Positions 55,259-63,957 of a stretch of DNA of 64,000 nucleotides are shown piece after piece (position 1 is the first letter of the stretch; every line of letters begins with the position of its first letter). Source of the DNA: Poindextera sp963706385 (GTDB lineage Bacteria > Pseudomonadota > Alphaproteobacteria > Caulobacterales > Caulobacteraceae). The translations under genes were made by a program, and so were the position numbers. A model generated the notes under the pieces. It was not told the DNA's origin, made no database searches, and worked only from the letters and a program-made list of their open reading frames with translations. The DNA lies in NCBI GenBank assembly GCA_963706385.1, contig OY970153.1:1-64000 (forward strand). Reading direction: 5' to 3'.

Positions 55259-56425
55259 ATGGCGATGACGCGGTCGGCCCTGACCGACGCCGATATTCGC
55301 ACGCTGGTGAAGGGGCGGTCGGCCGACGAACGGGCGGTCGCGGCGCACAAGATTTGCCGACACATCGAAACGAGCGACCTGAGCCCCGAGGACCGCGCCG
55401 TGGCGCAGGAGATTTTGCGGGTGATGGCCGCCGACGCCGCCGAGCTGGTCCGCCGCGCGCTCGCCGTCACCCTGCGCGCCTCGCCACTGGTGCCGCGCGA
55501 CGTGGCGATGAAGCTGGCTAGGGATGTCGAGAGCGTCGCCTTCCCGATTCTCAATTTCTCCCCGGCGTTCACCGACAAGGACCTGATCGAGATCGTCCGC
55601 ATCGGCGGGCCGGTGCGCCAGGTGGCGATCGCCAGCCGCCCGATGCTGTCGCGACAGTTGACCGCGACCATCGTCGATCACGGGGTCGAGGAGGCGGTGA
55701 AGACCGCCTGCGCCAACGACAACGCCGATTTCGCCGAACGCACCCTGCGCGCGGTGGTCGAGCGCTTCGCCAAGTCGGAAGCGGTGCTGACCGCGGTCGC
55801 CTACCGCGCCGCCCTGCCGCTGTCGGTGACCGAGAAACTGATCACCATGGTCGGCGAGACGGTGCGCGAGCATCTGATCGACCATCATGCGCTGTCGCCC
55901 GAGACGGCGTTGCAGATTTCCCTGGGCGCGCGCGAGCGGGCGACCATCGATCTGGTGGACCAGGCCGGCCGCTCCCCCGACTCCAAGGGCTTCGCGCGGC
56001 ATCTGCGCGCGGCCGGGCGGCTGTCGGCCTCGCTGCTGATGCGGGCGCTGGCCAATGGGCACATGCGCTTCTTCGAGTGCGGCATGGCCGAGCTGGCCGG
56101 GGTGCCGCACCACAGAACCTGGCTGATGATTCACGACGCCGGGCCCTTGGGCCTGAAGGCGATCTACGAGAGCGCCGGGCTGCCGGCGCGGCTGTTCCCG
56201 GCGTTCCGCGCCGGCGTCGACACCTTCCACGCGATGGAGGCCGAAGGGCGCGCGGCCGACCCCGCGAGCTTCCAGCAGCGGATGCTGGAGCGGTTCCTGA
56301 CCCAGCCGAAAAGCGCGCCGCGCGAGGACGTGGACTATCTGCTCGACAAGCTCGACCGGGTCAGGGACGAGGCCCGACGCGGCGAACGGCCCGCGGCGAC
56401 CGAAGGCCGCTCCGGCGTCGCTTGA
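55259..56425 (+). CDS. DUF2336 domain-containing protein (copy 1)
   Basis: 388 aa, all-helical with repeated short motifs such as LNFSPAFTDKDLIEIVR, RQVAIASRPMLSRQLT and ALSPETALQISLGAR typical of DUF2336, a HEAT-like repeat family of alphaproteobacteria. AAGGGG precedes ATG 55259. The upstream gap has TTAAGCTTAACC (55191-55202), which contains TTAACC half-sites but not a full CtrA box. Role unknown; a paralogue lies at 58724. Confidence 0.9.
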   Translation: MAMTRSALTDADIRTLVKGRSADERAVAAHKICRHIETSDLSPEDRAVAQEILRVMAADAAELVRRALAVTLRASPLVPRDVAMKLARDVESVAFPILNFSPAFTDKDLIEIVRIGGPVRQVAIASRPMLSRQLTATIVDHGVEEAVKTACANDNADFAERTLRAVVERFAKSEAVLTAVAYRAALPLSVTEKLITMVGETVREHLIDHHALSPETALQISLGARERATIDLVDQAGRSPDSKGFARHLRAAGRLSASLLMRALANGHMRFFECGMAELAGVPHHRTWLMIHDAGPLGLKAIYESAGLPARLFPAFRAGVDTFHAMEAEGRAADPASFQQRMLERFLTQPKSAPREDVDYLLDKLDRVRDEARRGERPAATEGRSGVA

Positions 56426-56488
56426 TCTGGCGGCGAATATCGCCACTTTAGCGCCCAGGGAGGCGCGCGACCTCCGATGGAGGACGCC

Positions 56489-57271
56489 ATGCCCGACGAA
56501 GCGGTGCCGATCAGACCCGCCGCCACCATTCTTCTGGTGCGCGACGAACCCGAATTCCAGGTCCTGATGGTCAAGCGGCATCACCAGATCGACTTCGCCT
56601 CGGGCGCCCTGGTGTTTCCGGGCGGCAAGACCCACCAGGGCGATCACGATCCGGCCTGGGCCATCCACGCCGCCGGCTGGGAGGCCGCTCCGGCCGACGA
56701 GCGGGCCCTGCGCGTCGCCGCCATCCGCGAGGTCTACGAGGAGGCCGGCGTGCTGCTCGCCAGAAACGCGGCCGGGGGGATCTTCCACGGCGACGAGCGC
56801 CTGGGCCCGGCGCGCGAGGCGGTGGCCAAGGACGAACGCGCCTTCATCGACCTGGTGGCCGAGCTCGGCGTGCGGGTCGACCTGACCGCCCTGACCGCCT
56901 TTGCCCGCTGGATCACCCCGGCGATGATGCACAAGCGGTTCGACACCTGGTTCTACCTGGCCCGGGCCAACAGCGAGCAGCTGGCGGTGTGCGACGGCTG
57001 GGAGACGGTCGACGCCGAATGGATCGCGCCGGGCGAGGCGATCCGGCTGGCCGCGGCGGGCGAGCGCACGGTGATCTTCCCGACCCGGATGAACCTGCAG
57101 CTCCTGGCCGAGGCCGAGAGCGCGGCGGACGCCATCGCGCGGGCCAACGATCGCACCCTGGTGCCGGTCCTGCCCGTGGTGCAGGCGCGCGAGGGCGGGC
57201 CGGTGCTGGTGATCCCGGCCAACGCCGGCTACGGCGACGTGGTCGAACCGATCGCGGCGATCCGCAAGTAG
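56489..57271 (+). CDS. NUDIX hydrolase (NUDT19-like, with insert in the Nudix box)
   Basis: 260 aa. FPGGKTHQGDHD begins the Nudix region and IREVYEEAGVLL ends it, but about 30 residues separate the two halves, as in NUDT7/NUDT19-like CoA or nucleotide diphosphatases. The catalytic REUxEE glutamates are intact. ATG 56489 has GGAGG 5 bp upstream. Hydrolyses an NDP-X or CoA-type substrate. Confidence 0.88.
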   Translation: MPDEAVPIRPAATILLVRDEPEFQVLMVKRHHQIDFASGALVFPGGKTHQGDHDPAWAIHAAGWEAAPADERALRVAAIREVYEEAGVLLARNAAGGIFHGDERLGPAREAVAKDERAFIDLVAELGVRVDLTALTAFARWITPAMMHKRFDTWFYLARANSEQLAVCDGWETVDAEWIAPGEAIRLAAAGERTVIFPTRMNLQLLAEAESAADAIARANDRTLVPVLPVVQAREGGPVLVIPANAGYGDVVEPIAAIRK

Positions 57272-57298
57272 GGCGGGGTATTAAGGCCCGGCGCGGCC

Positions 57299-57782
57299 CT
57301 AGCCCTGGTGCTCGCGCGCGCGGGCGTCCAACGCCTTGAGCAGCGCCACGGCGACGGGATGGTCGTTCTCGCGGATCTGGCCGCCCACCACGGTCTTGAT
57401 CGCGTCGATGTGCGCGTCGAGCAGCGGCAACGGCGCGCGCAGCCGCGTCGCCGGATCGTCGGTCAGCCGGCACAGCGCCGCGGCGATGCTGGTGACGACG
57501 GGATAGCCGTAGGTGGCGCCCAGGCCCTTCAGGTCGTGGGCGCGAAAATAGAGGGTCTCGCTGGTCTCGGCGGTGTGGCCCTCGGCGTCGATCCGCGCTC
57601 GCGCGGCGTCCAGCTTATCGAGTTCGTCGCGCATCCATTGGTCGAAGTTGCCTGACAGGCTCTTCAGCGCCGCCTCGGCCTTGGCCAGGGCGGCCGGGTC
57701 GATGCCGCCGAAGCGGCCGCCGGCCTTGAGCGCCGGGCTGTTTGCGGCGGGGGCGATTTGCCCCGTTTTCGAACTCGGTCAC
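57299..57782 (-). pseudogene. Hpt-domain phosphotransfer protein, apparently frameshifted near its start
   Basis: An uninterrupted frame covers 57299-57634 (111 aa), but it begins mid-domain. The sequence upstream in the same frame (GGRFGGIDPAALAKAEAALK) is also natural, and a good GTG start with GGGAG exists at 57782 in the +1 frame (VTEFENG). Removing one C of the CCCC at 57761-57764 joins them into 160 aa. The phospho-acceptor histidine is in AHDLKGLGATYG. Likely a phosphorelay intermediate for hybrid kinases such as that at 53265. Confidence 0.72.
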
Positions 57783-57891
57783 AGCAATCTCCCGACAGAT
57801 GTCCACCGCGCGAGCCTGCCCCGCGCGAGACGCGTGCGACATTGGCGCCGCATCCTTAACAACTGGTTTGATCGGGGCGCGCCGCCTTGCC

Positions 57892-58689
57892 CTAGGCCGA
57901 AAACTGCTCGGCCAGCACCCGTTCCTCGAGGCTGCGCCCGGCGTCGAACAGCATCTGGAGCTGGACGCCGCGGTCTTCGAAGATATCGACCTTGACCACG
58001 TCCCGCACCTCGAAATTGTCGGCCACGGCGCTGACCGGCCGCTTGTCGGCCTCCAGCACCTCGATGGTCACCTTGGCCGTGTGCGGCAACAGCGCGCCGC
58101 GCCAGCGGCGGGGCCTGAAGGCGCTGATCGGGGTCAGCGCCAGCACGCGCGCCTCGATGGGGATGATCGGCCCGTGGGCCGACAGGTTGTAGGCGGTTGA
58201 TCCGGCCGGGGTCGCGACCAGCACTCCGTCGCAGAACAGCTCGGCCAGCCGCACCTTGCGGTCGATCGACAGCTTGAGCTTGGCGGTCTGCCGGGTCTGG
58301 CGCAGCAGGGAGACCTCGTTGATCGCCAGCGCCTTGTGGTCGTGGCCGGCGGCGTCGATCGCGACCATCACCAGCGGATGGATCGTCGCCCGTTCGGCGG
58401 CGGCGATCCGCTCAAGCAGGCCCTCCTCGCTGTATTCGTTCATCAAAAAGCCGACCGAGCCTTGGTTCATGCCGTAGATCGGCCGCTTGGAGGCCAGGTT
58501 GCGATGCAGGGTCTCCAGCATGAAGCCGTCGCCGCCAAGCGCGATCACCAGTTCGGCCTCGGCTTCTGGGACTTCGCCATAGCGCGCGACCAGGCGCGCG
58601 CGCGCGGCCTGCGCCTCGGGCCGGTCGCTGGCGACGAAGGCGAGGCGGGTGGGGGCGCGGCGCCGGGAAGCGGAGGGCGGTTGGGTCAT
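57892..58689 (-). CDS. nadK: NAD kinase
   Basis: 265 aa. GGDG motif at 52-55 (ALGGDGFML), GMNQGSVGFLMN (NAD pocket), and PAGSTAYNLSAHGPI. Phosphorylates NAD to NADP, the only route to NADP. The frame is open to 58704; ATG 58689 is preferred by family length. Co-directional with the Hpt gene 109 bp downstream. Confidence 0.95.
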   Translation of the reverse strand: MTQPPSASRRRAPTRLAFVASDRPEAQAARARLVARYGEVPEAEAELVIALGGDGFMLETLHRNLASKRPIYGMNQGSVGFLMNEYSEEGLLERIAAAERATIHPLVMVAIDAAGHDHKALAINEVSLLRQTRQTAKLKLSIDRKVRLAELFCDGVLVATPAGSTAYNLSAHGPIIPIEARVLALTPISAFRPRRWRGALLPHTAKVTIEVLEADKRPVSAVADNFEVRDVVKVDIFEDRGVQLQMLFDAGRSLEERVLAEQFSA

Positions 58690-58723
58690 GGCGGGCAGAC
58701 ACAAGCGGCCCGGCGCGGCAATG

Positions 58724-59827
58724 TCAAACCGCGTCGATGGCTTTGCGGAACGCTTCGGAGGCCTTTCTGGCCTGATCGTCGCCGAACTGGACGAAAACGC
58801 GCCGCGCCAGGTTGACGTCGCCGCCCGGCCGCCCCGCGTTCAGGTCACGGGCCAGGGCCAGAAGCGTGGAGAACGCGCCGCGGTCGAGACCCACGCTGAG
58901 ACAGGCCAGGGCCAGGATGTCGGGGCGGTCGGCGTTGATCGCGATGCGGACGTCGTCCATCGAATAGCCGCCGAGGGCCGCCAGCGCGGTCATGAACAGG
59001 CTCAGCCGCTGTTCGCGCAAGGCCCGCAGCAGATAGCTCGGCCGAAGCTGGCCGGCGCGGTGCAGCTTGGCGATCAGTCGCCGCTCCATGTCGGCCTGTT
59101 CGATGCGCATGCGCGCGCCAGTCTCGCCGCCGGGATGGATCTGGGCCTCGTTGACCGCCTCGGCCAGCGCCCGATCGAGCGCCTCCGCGTCGACGTTGAA
59201 GCGGCTGACGATCGCCGCGCGCAGCGACTGGCCGACCCACATGTAGAGCTGCTGGGCCTGGTCGCTGCTCAGGCGCGGGTGGCGCGCCAGCGGCGAGCGC
59301 ATCGCGGCGATCTGACGCGAGGCGTCGACCAGCTGGGTCATGGCTTCGGGTGAGATGTCGGCGGTGTCGTTTCCGGCCAGGGCGGTCATCACCGACGGCT
59401 CGGCCTGGCCCAGGATGGTCTCGATCACCCGAAGACCGATGTTGGGCCGCTGGGCGACCTCGATCTGATGGTCGATGGTGGCCTCGACCAGCAACCGCAC
59501 CAGATCGGTGTCGGTCAACACCGGGCTGCCGGCGATCACCGGCCGGGCGATCTCGATCTCGTCCAGCGCCAGCGCGTAGACCAGCTCGCTCGGCGGCCAG
59601 TCGGCCTTGGCCAGCTTTTCGGCCAGCGTCCGGCGAATATCATGCTCGGCGTCGCCCACCAGGCTCAGGAAGATCGAACCCAGCAGCGCCTGGATAGGCT
59701 CCGCGCGCACCGCCTCGTTGACCTGCGCGCACAGATCCGCCAGCGCCAGCATCAGCCGCTCGCGATCGCCCGGCGCCCGGCTCCTGGCCAGTTCCGTCAG
59801 CTCTTGGGCCGTCCGCGCGGCGCTCAC
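58724..59827 (-). CDS. DUF2336 domain-containing protein (copy 2)
   Basis: 367 aa from GTG 59827 (GGAGAA upstream). Helical repeats with RRTLAEKLAKADWPP, IARPVIAGSPVLTDTDLVRL and NADRPDILALACLSVGLDR place it in DUF2336. Same family as the gene at 55259 but distinct in sequence. It starts a leftward run with NAD kinase and Hpt. Confidence 0.9.
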   Translation of the reverse strand: MSAARTAQELTELARSRAPGDRERLMLALADLCAQVNEAVRAEPIQALLGSIFLSLVGDAEHDIRRTLAEKLAKADWPPSELVYALALDEIEIARPVIAGSPVLTDTDLVRLLVEATIDHQIEVAQRPNIGLRVIETILGQAEPSVMTALAGNDTADISPEAMTQLVDASRQIAAMRSPLARHPRLSSDQAQQLYMWVGQSLRAAIVSRFNVDAEALDRALAEAVNEAQIHPGGETGARMRIEQADMERRLIAKLHRAGQLRPSYLLRALREQRLSLFMTALAALGGYSMDDVRIAINADRPDILALACLSVGLDRGAFSTLLALARDLNAGRPGGDVNLARRVFVQFGDDQARKASEAFRKAIDAV

Positions 59828-59982
59828 GTTGTTCTCCGGGTCGAGACTCGAGTTGTGACAGTGGGATAGTCTCATGAAAACATGTCTAACGGCGCCCTCC
59901 GCGACGAGGATGGCCGCCGGGCTTGACGTCGCGGCGGGGCGGCGCGAGTCTCCCCGCCGCGGACACAGGGAAGGAGACCGCC

Positions 59983-60759
59983 GTGGCGGACGGATCGATC
60001 ACGGGCCTGACTTCGCTCAAGGGCAAGGTCAGCGAAGGCGAATGGCGGGCGCGCTCGGACCTCGCGGCCCTCTACCGGCTGGTCGCCCTGCATGGCTGGG
60101 ACGACATGATCTTCACCCACATCTCGGCCCGCGTGCCGGGGCCCGAGCACCACTTCCTGATCAATCCCTACGGCCTGTTCTTCGGCGAGATGACCGCCTC
60201 GGCCCTGGTCAAGATCGACCTGGACGGAAACATCGTCCAGGAGACGCCCTACATGATCAATCCGGCGGGTTTCACCATCCATTCGGCGATCCACGCCGCG
60301 CGGGAAGAGGCCCGCTACGTCATGCACCTGCACACCGACCAGGGCGTGGCGGTCGCGGCCCAGGCCGAGGGCCTGTTGCCGCTGTCGCAGCACGCGCTGA
60401 TCTGCCTGCCGCACCTGGCCTATCACGACTACGAGGGCATCGCGCTCAATCTGGACGAACGCGAGCGGTTGGTGGCGGACCTCGGCGACAAGCCGCTCTG
60501 CCTGCTGCGCAATCACGGCACCCTGACGGTCGGCGCGACCGCCGCGGAATGCTGGACCGGCATGTTCTTCCTGGAGCGGGCCTGCAAGCAGCAGGTGATG
60601 GCGCTCAGCGCCGGCCGCGACAAGGTGCTGATCGCGCCTCAGGCCTCGCAAGCCGAGGTGAAGGCCCAGATGAGCAACGGCTTCGGCGGCTCCGGCAAGC
60701 TGGCCTGGCCGGGCTGCCTGCGCCTGCTGGACCGGGAGCTGCCGGGCTACGACGCGTAG
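59983..60759 (+). CDS. Class II aldolase/adducin family protein
   Basis: 258 aa from GTG 59983 (AAGGAG 6 bp upstream). HISARVPGPEHHFLINPYGLFF, zinc-ligand histidines in VMHLHTDQG and LLRNHGTLTVG. Bacterial members cleave sugar phosphates or act on other aldol substrates; this adducin-like branch with NPYGLFF has no fixed substrate. Confidence 0.9.
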   Translation: MADGSITGLTSLKGKVSEGEWRARSDLAALYRLVALHGWDDMIFTHISARVPGPEHHFLINPYGLFFGEMTASALVKIDLDGNIVQETPYMINPAGFTIHSAIHAAREEARYVMHLHTDQGVAVAAQAEGLLPLSQHALICLPHLAYHDYEGIALNLDERERLVADLGDKPLCLLRNHGTLTVGATAAECWTGMFFLERACKQQVMALSAGRDKVLIAPQASQAEVKAQMSNGFGGSGKLAWPGCLRLLDRELPGYDA

Positions 60760-60772
60760 AACCGCCGTGGCC

Positions 60773-61285
60773 CTACTGTGGCGCGGTGGTCGCGGTCTTC
60801 AGATAGGCCACCACGTCGATCCGGTCCTTGGGATCCTTCAGGCCGAGGAACGACATGCGGGTGTCGGGCGCCACCGCGCGCGGGTTGGTGATCCATTTGT
60901 CGATCTGGGCCGCGTCCCAGGTGATGCCGCTGGCCTTCAAGCCGTCCGAGTAGCTGAAGTCCGCGACGGAGCCGGCCTTGCGGCCGAACACGCCCCACAG
61001 GTTCGGGCCGGTCATGTTGGGGCCGCCCTGCTCGGTGGTGTGGCAGGCGCGGCACTGGGCGAACTTGGTCTGGCCGTTGGCCACGTCGCCGGCGTTGTAG
61101 GGCGCGGGCAGACTGGCCAACATCGCCTTGATCTGCTCGGGCGTCGGCGCCGCCGCCGCTGGCGCTGGCGCGGAGGCCGGCTCGGTGGGCGCGGCCGGCT
61201 GTTCGGGGCTCTCCTGCTTCTTGCCGCAACCGCCGAGCAGCATCGCGCCGGCCGCCAGCGCCATCAGGGAAACCGCAACACGCAT
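60773..61285 (-). CDS. Cytochrome c family lipoprotein
   Basis: 170 aa. Lipobox LLGGC with Cys20, an Ala/Pro linker (about 25-48), then a class I c-type domain with heme-binding CRACH at 78-82, GPNLWGVFGRKAG, and the axial Met in MSFLGL. Membrane-anchored electron carrier on the periplasmic side. GGAGG precedes ATG 61285. Confidence 0.93.
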   Translation of the reverse strand: MRVAVSLMALAAGAMLLGGCGKKQESPEQPAAPTEPASAPAPAAAAPTPEQIKAMLASLPAPYNAGDVANGQTKFAQCRACHTTEQGGPNMTGPNLWGVFGRKAGSVADFSYSDGLKASGITWDAAQIDKWITNPRAVAPDTRMSFLGLKDPKDRIDVVAYLKTATTAPQ

Positions 61286-61368
61286 CGTAGAGCCTCCAGG
61301 ACCAAACCCATCGCGCGCGGAACCTAGCTCAGGCGAGGAATGATGCAATCGCCGTCTCGCGATGGAGA

Positions 61369-61791
61369 TCAGTTTTCGCCGGTCGGCTTGGAGCGCATCG
61401 ACTTGACGCCCGCGCGGCGGGTCTTGGCCTGCAGGCGGCGCAGCTTGGAGGCGTAGGTCGGCTTGGTCGGCCGGCGGGGCTTGGGGCGGATGGCGGCCTG
61501 GCGGATCAGGGCGAACAGGCGCTCGCGCACCTCCTGGCGGTTCATCTCCTGCGAGCGTGTGCCCTGCGAGAACAAGATCAGCACGCCCTCCTGGGTCAGC
61601 CGGCTCCCCGCCAGCCGCTCGAGCCGCGCCTTCACCTCGTCGGACAGGCTCGGCGATCCGCGCACGTCGAAGCGCAGCTCCACGGCGGTGCTGGTCTTGT
61701 TGACATGCTGGCCGCCGGGCCCCGAGGCGCGCACGAAGCGTTCCTCCAGCTCGGCCTCGTCCAGGGCGATGGCGTCGGTGACGGGGATCAT
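61369..61791 (-). CDS. arfB: Alternative ribosome-rescue peptidyl-tRNA hydrolase ArfB
   Basis: 140 aa. GGQ motif at 26-28 in RASGPGGQHVNKTSTAVELR and a basic C-terminal tail (RPKPRRPTKPTYASKLRR, KTRRAGVKS) that enters the mRNA channel. Releases peptides from ribosomes stalled without a stop codon. Confidence 0.95.
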   Translation of the reverse strand: MIPVTDAIALDEAELEERFVRASGPGGQHVNKTSTAVELRFDVRGSPSLSDEVKARLERLAGSRLTQEGVLILFSQGTRSQEMNRQEVRERLFALIRQAAIRPKPRRPTKPTYASKLRRLQAKTRRAGVKSMRSKPTGEN

Positions 61792-61825
61792 CGCCCGGAA
61801 ATCCTTGGCGCCGGCCGGCCGCGCG

Positions 61826-62341
61826 TCAGGGCGCCAGCGAGACGTCCCGGGTCTCGCCCTCGAGCAGGTCCAGGTGGCGCATCACCACCAGGTCCTCGCT
61901 GGCGCCCTTGGGACTGGTCGCCTTCAGCCGGGCGATGAGGAAGTAGGATCCCGCGGCCACGTCCGGGAAGACGAACACGCCGGTGACGTCGCACTGCACC
62001 GACGCGGCCAGCGGGTTCTCCTGCGCCGGGCCGAGCTTGGCCGCGCGGGCCTTGACCGTGGCGATGGCCAGCCGCGCGCTGTCCGGCGAGCCGTAGAGCG
62101 CGACGATGCGGCGGCGAAAGCTGGGCGTGTCGTGCATCAGCGCCACGGACAGGCCGGCGCAATCGCCGCGCGCGCCGGCGCGGGTGTGATAGGCGCCGTG
62201 GCCGAGGATGGTCGCGGCGGGCGGCGGCGGGGGCGGGGGCGGCGGGCCGACGGGTCCGGGTCCGGCCGGCGGCGGCGGCGCCTCGCCGACGCAGCCGGTC
62301 ACGGCCAGGGCCAGCAATACAACGGCGGCTCTGCGCATCAT
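61826..62341 (-). CDS. Hypothetical lipoprotein with proline-rich linker
   Basis: 171 aa from ATG 62341 (or 62338). Lipobox LAVTGC at about 16-21, a Pro/Gly linker containing a nine-proline run, then a domain (about 75-171) with two cysteines (GDCAGLS and VQCDVTG) and GVFVFPDVAAGSYFLIARL, which recalls carboxypeptidase-regulatory beta-sandwich folds. Function unknown. Confidence 0.75.
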   Translation of the reverse strand: MMRRAAVVLLALAVTGCVGEAPPPPAGPGPVGPPPPPPPPPAATILGHGAYHTRAGARGDCAGLSVALMHDTPSFRRRIVALYGSPDSARLAIATVKARAAKLGPAQENPLAASVQCDVTGVFVFPDVAAGSYFLIARLKATSPKGASEDLVVMRHLDLLEGETRDVSLAP

Positions 62342-62426
62342 CAGCGGGCGGCTCCCATTCCTGCGTCGCAGGATAACGGCGCGCGCGCGCCCCGTCACCC
62401 CGCCGCCGCCCGGGTCCGCGCCGCGG

Positions 62427-63566
62427 TCAGGCCGACATGGCCTTCCACATGGCCACGGCCAGGCCATGGGCGCGGGTGTCGCCCATGGTGGTGGGCGCCA
62501 TCCTGTTCATCGCGAAGCCGTAGGTGGCCCTGGCGTCCATGTCGATGATGATCAGCGAGCCGCCGTAACCGCCCCAGAACATGCTGTTGGGGCTGGGCAG
62601 CGGCGTCGCCGCGCCGGGCAGTCCGAAGCCCATGCCGAACCGGGCCGGCATGTTCAGGATCAGGTCGGTTCCCTCGACCTGGAGCTCCAGCGCCTTGCGG
62701 CAGCCGGCTTCGGACATCAGCCGCTTGCCCTTGGCCACCCCGCCGTTGGCCAAAAGCACGTGGATCTCGGCGATCGAGCGGGCGTTGCCGTGGCCGCCGG
62801 CCGCGGGGATCTCCGCCGCCCGCCATTCGCGGGTGCGGGTGTCGTAGGGGTTGATCGGCGGATTGGACGACATGTTGCGGGTCAGCTCGCTCTGCTCGCC
62901 GTCGCCGATCGCCCCTCCCGGCGGCGGCGGGATCAGGTCGGCCACCCGCGCGTCGTGCTCGGCGGCCAGGCCGATATGGAAGTCGGCGCCCAGCGGCTCG
63001 GCGATCTCCTGGCGAAACACGGTTCCGAGCGAGCGGCCGGTGATCCGGCGCACCACTTCGCCGACCAGGTAGCCTTGCGTGAGCGCATGATAGCCCGGCG
63101 CGGTTCCCGGCTCCCAGTAGGGCGCCTGGGCGGCCAGCAGGGCGGTGGCCTTGTCCCAGTCGTAGAGGTCCTCGCGGGTGATCTTCTCCTTCCAGCCGGA
63201 CAGGCCGGCCGAATGGCTCATCAGGTGGCTGACCTTGATCGCCGCCTTGCCGTTGGCGGCGAACTCCGGCCAGTACCTGGCGACCGGCGCGTCGAAGTCC
63301 AGCTCGCCGCGATCGGCCAGCAGCAGCGCGGTCAGGGCGGTCATGGTCTTGGTGGTGGAATAGACGTTGATGATGGTGTCCTTCTCCCAGGGCCGGGTCC
63401 GCGCCTCGTCGGCCCAGCCGCCCCAGAGATCGACCACCATCTCGCCCTCGACGGTCGCGGCGAACGAGGCGCCGACGTCGGCCCCGCTGTCCAGATTGGC
63501 CTGGAACGCCTCGGCCACCGCCGCGAACCTGTTGTCGGTGAATCCCGACACCGTACCGTCAGCCAT
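62427..63566 (-). CDS. Serine hydrolase, beta-lactamase class C/EstB-like
   Basis: 379 aa, no signal peptide. Ser70-x-x-Lys73 in VYSTTKT and Tyr159 in PGYHALTQG form the class C-type catalytic set; the third motif is replaced by a glycine-rich WGGYGGSL, as in esterases such as EstB. Probably a cytosolic esterase and not a resistance enzyme. Confidence 0.9.
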   Translation of the reverse strand: MADGTVSGFTDNRFAAVAEAFQANLDSGADVGASFAATVEGEMVVDLWGGWADEARTRPWEKDTIINVYSTTKTMTALTALLLADRGELDFDAPVARYWPEFAANGKAAIKVSHLMSHSAGLSGWKEKITREDLYDWDKATALLAAQAPYWEPGTAPGYHALTQGYLVGEVVRRITGRSLGTVFRQEIAEPLGADFHIGLAAEHDARVADLIPPPPGGAIGDGEQSELTRNMSSNPPINPYDTRTREWRAAEIPAAGGHGNARSIAEIHVLLANGGVAKGKRLMSEAGCRKALELQVEGTDLILNMPARFGMGFGLPGAATPLPSPNSMFWGGYGGSLIIIDMDARATYGFAMNRMAPTTMGDTRAHGLAVAMWKAMSA

Positions 63567-63591
63567 CGCCCGTCCTCCCGTTGTTTGGGGC

Positions 63592-63703
63592 TAGCGCGTT
63601 CCGCAAAAGTGGATCCGGTTTTGCGATCAGAACGCGCTCAAGTTTTTAAATCTAGATCACGATTCAACGATCAGGCGATTCCGCCTGATCGCATCGTGAT
63701 CTA
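63592..63703. repeat. Two-hairpin palindromic repeat, copy B
   Basis: 112 bp, almost the same as 53143-53256. The outer second stem is TAGATCACGAT with ATCGTGATCTA, against TAGAGCACGAT with ATCGTGCTCTA in copy A: a paired G-C to T-A change that preserves the stem. Lies 26 bp upstream of the serine hydrolase ATG. Confidence 0.88.
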
Positions 63704-63705
63704 GC

Positions 63706-63957
63706 CTAGCGGACGGACGGCGACTTCTCCAAGCGCAGCCGCTCGAGCGCCGCCCGCGCCGCCGGATCGAGACCCGCCCCGCCGGCGTCGAGTAAGGCGA
63801 AGGCCTGGGCGCGCATGCGCGGCTCCCAGAATTTGGCGAGATGGTCGGCCGTGGCCGCCGTCGCGTCCGCATGAGGCTGGCCAGCGAAGAAGCGGGCGAT
63901 TTGATTGGCCTTGTGGACCAGTTTTTCGGCCGTGCCCGGCTGGACCTCGCCGGTCAT
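63706..63957 (-). CDS. fdsD: Formate dehydrogenase subunit delta
   Basis: 83 aa. AEKLVHKANQIARFFAGQP, ATADHLAKFWEPRMRAQ and LLDAGGAGLDPAARAALERL match FdsD, the small subunit encoded last in NAD-dependent Mo-formate dehydrogenase operons. Its ATG overlaps the stop of an upstream gene (ATGA), so the operon continues past the right edge. Confidence 0.93.
   Translation of the reverse strand: MTGEVQPGTAEKLVHKANQIARFFAGQPHADATAATADHLAKFWEPRMRAQAFALLDAGGAGLDPAARAALERLRLEKSPSVR

Noticed and set aside
62427..63566. Beta-lactamase resistance gene
   Set aside because: SxxK and Tyr motifs are present but there is no export signal and the third motif is esterase-like.
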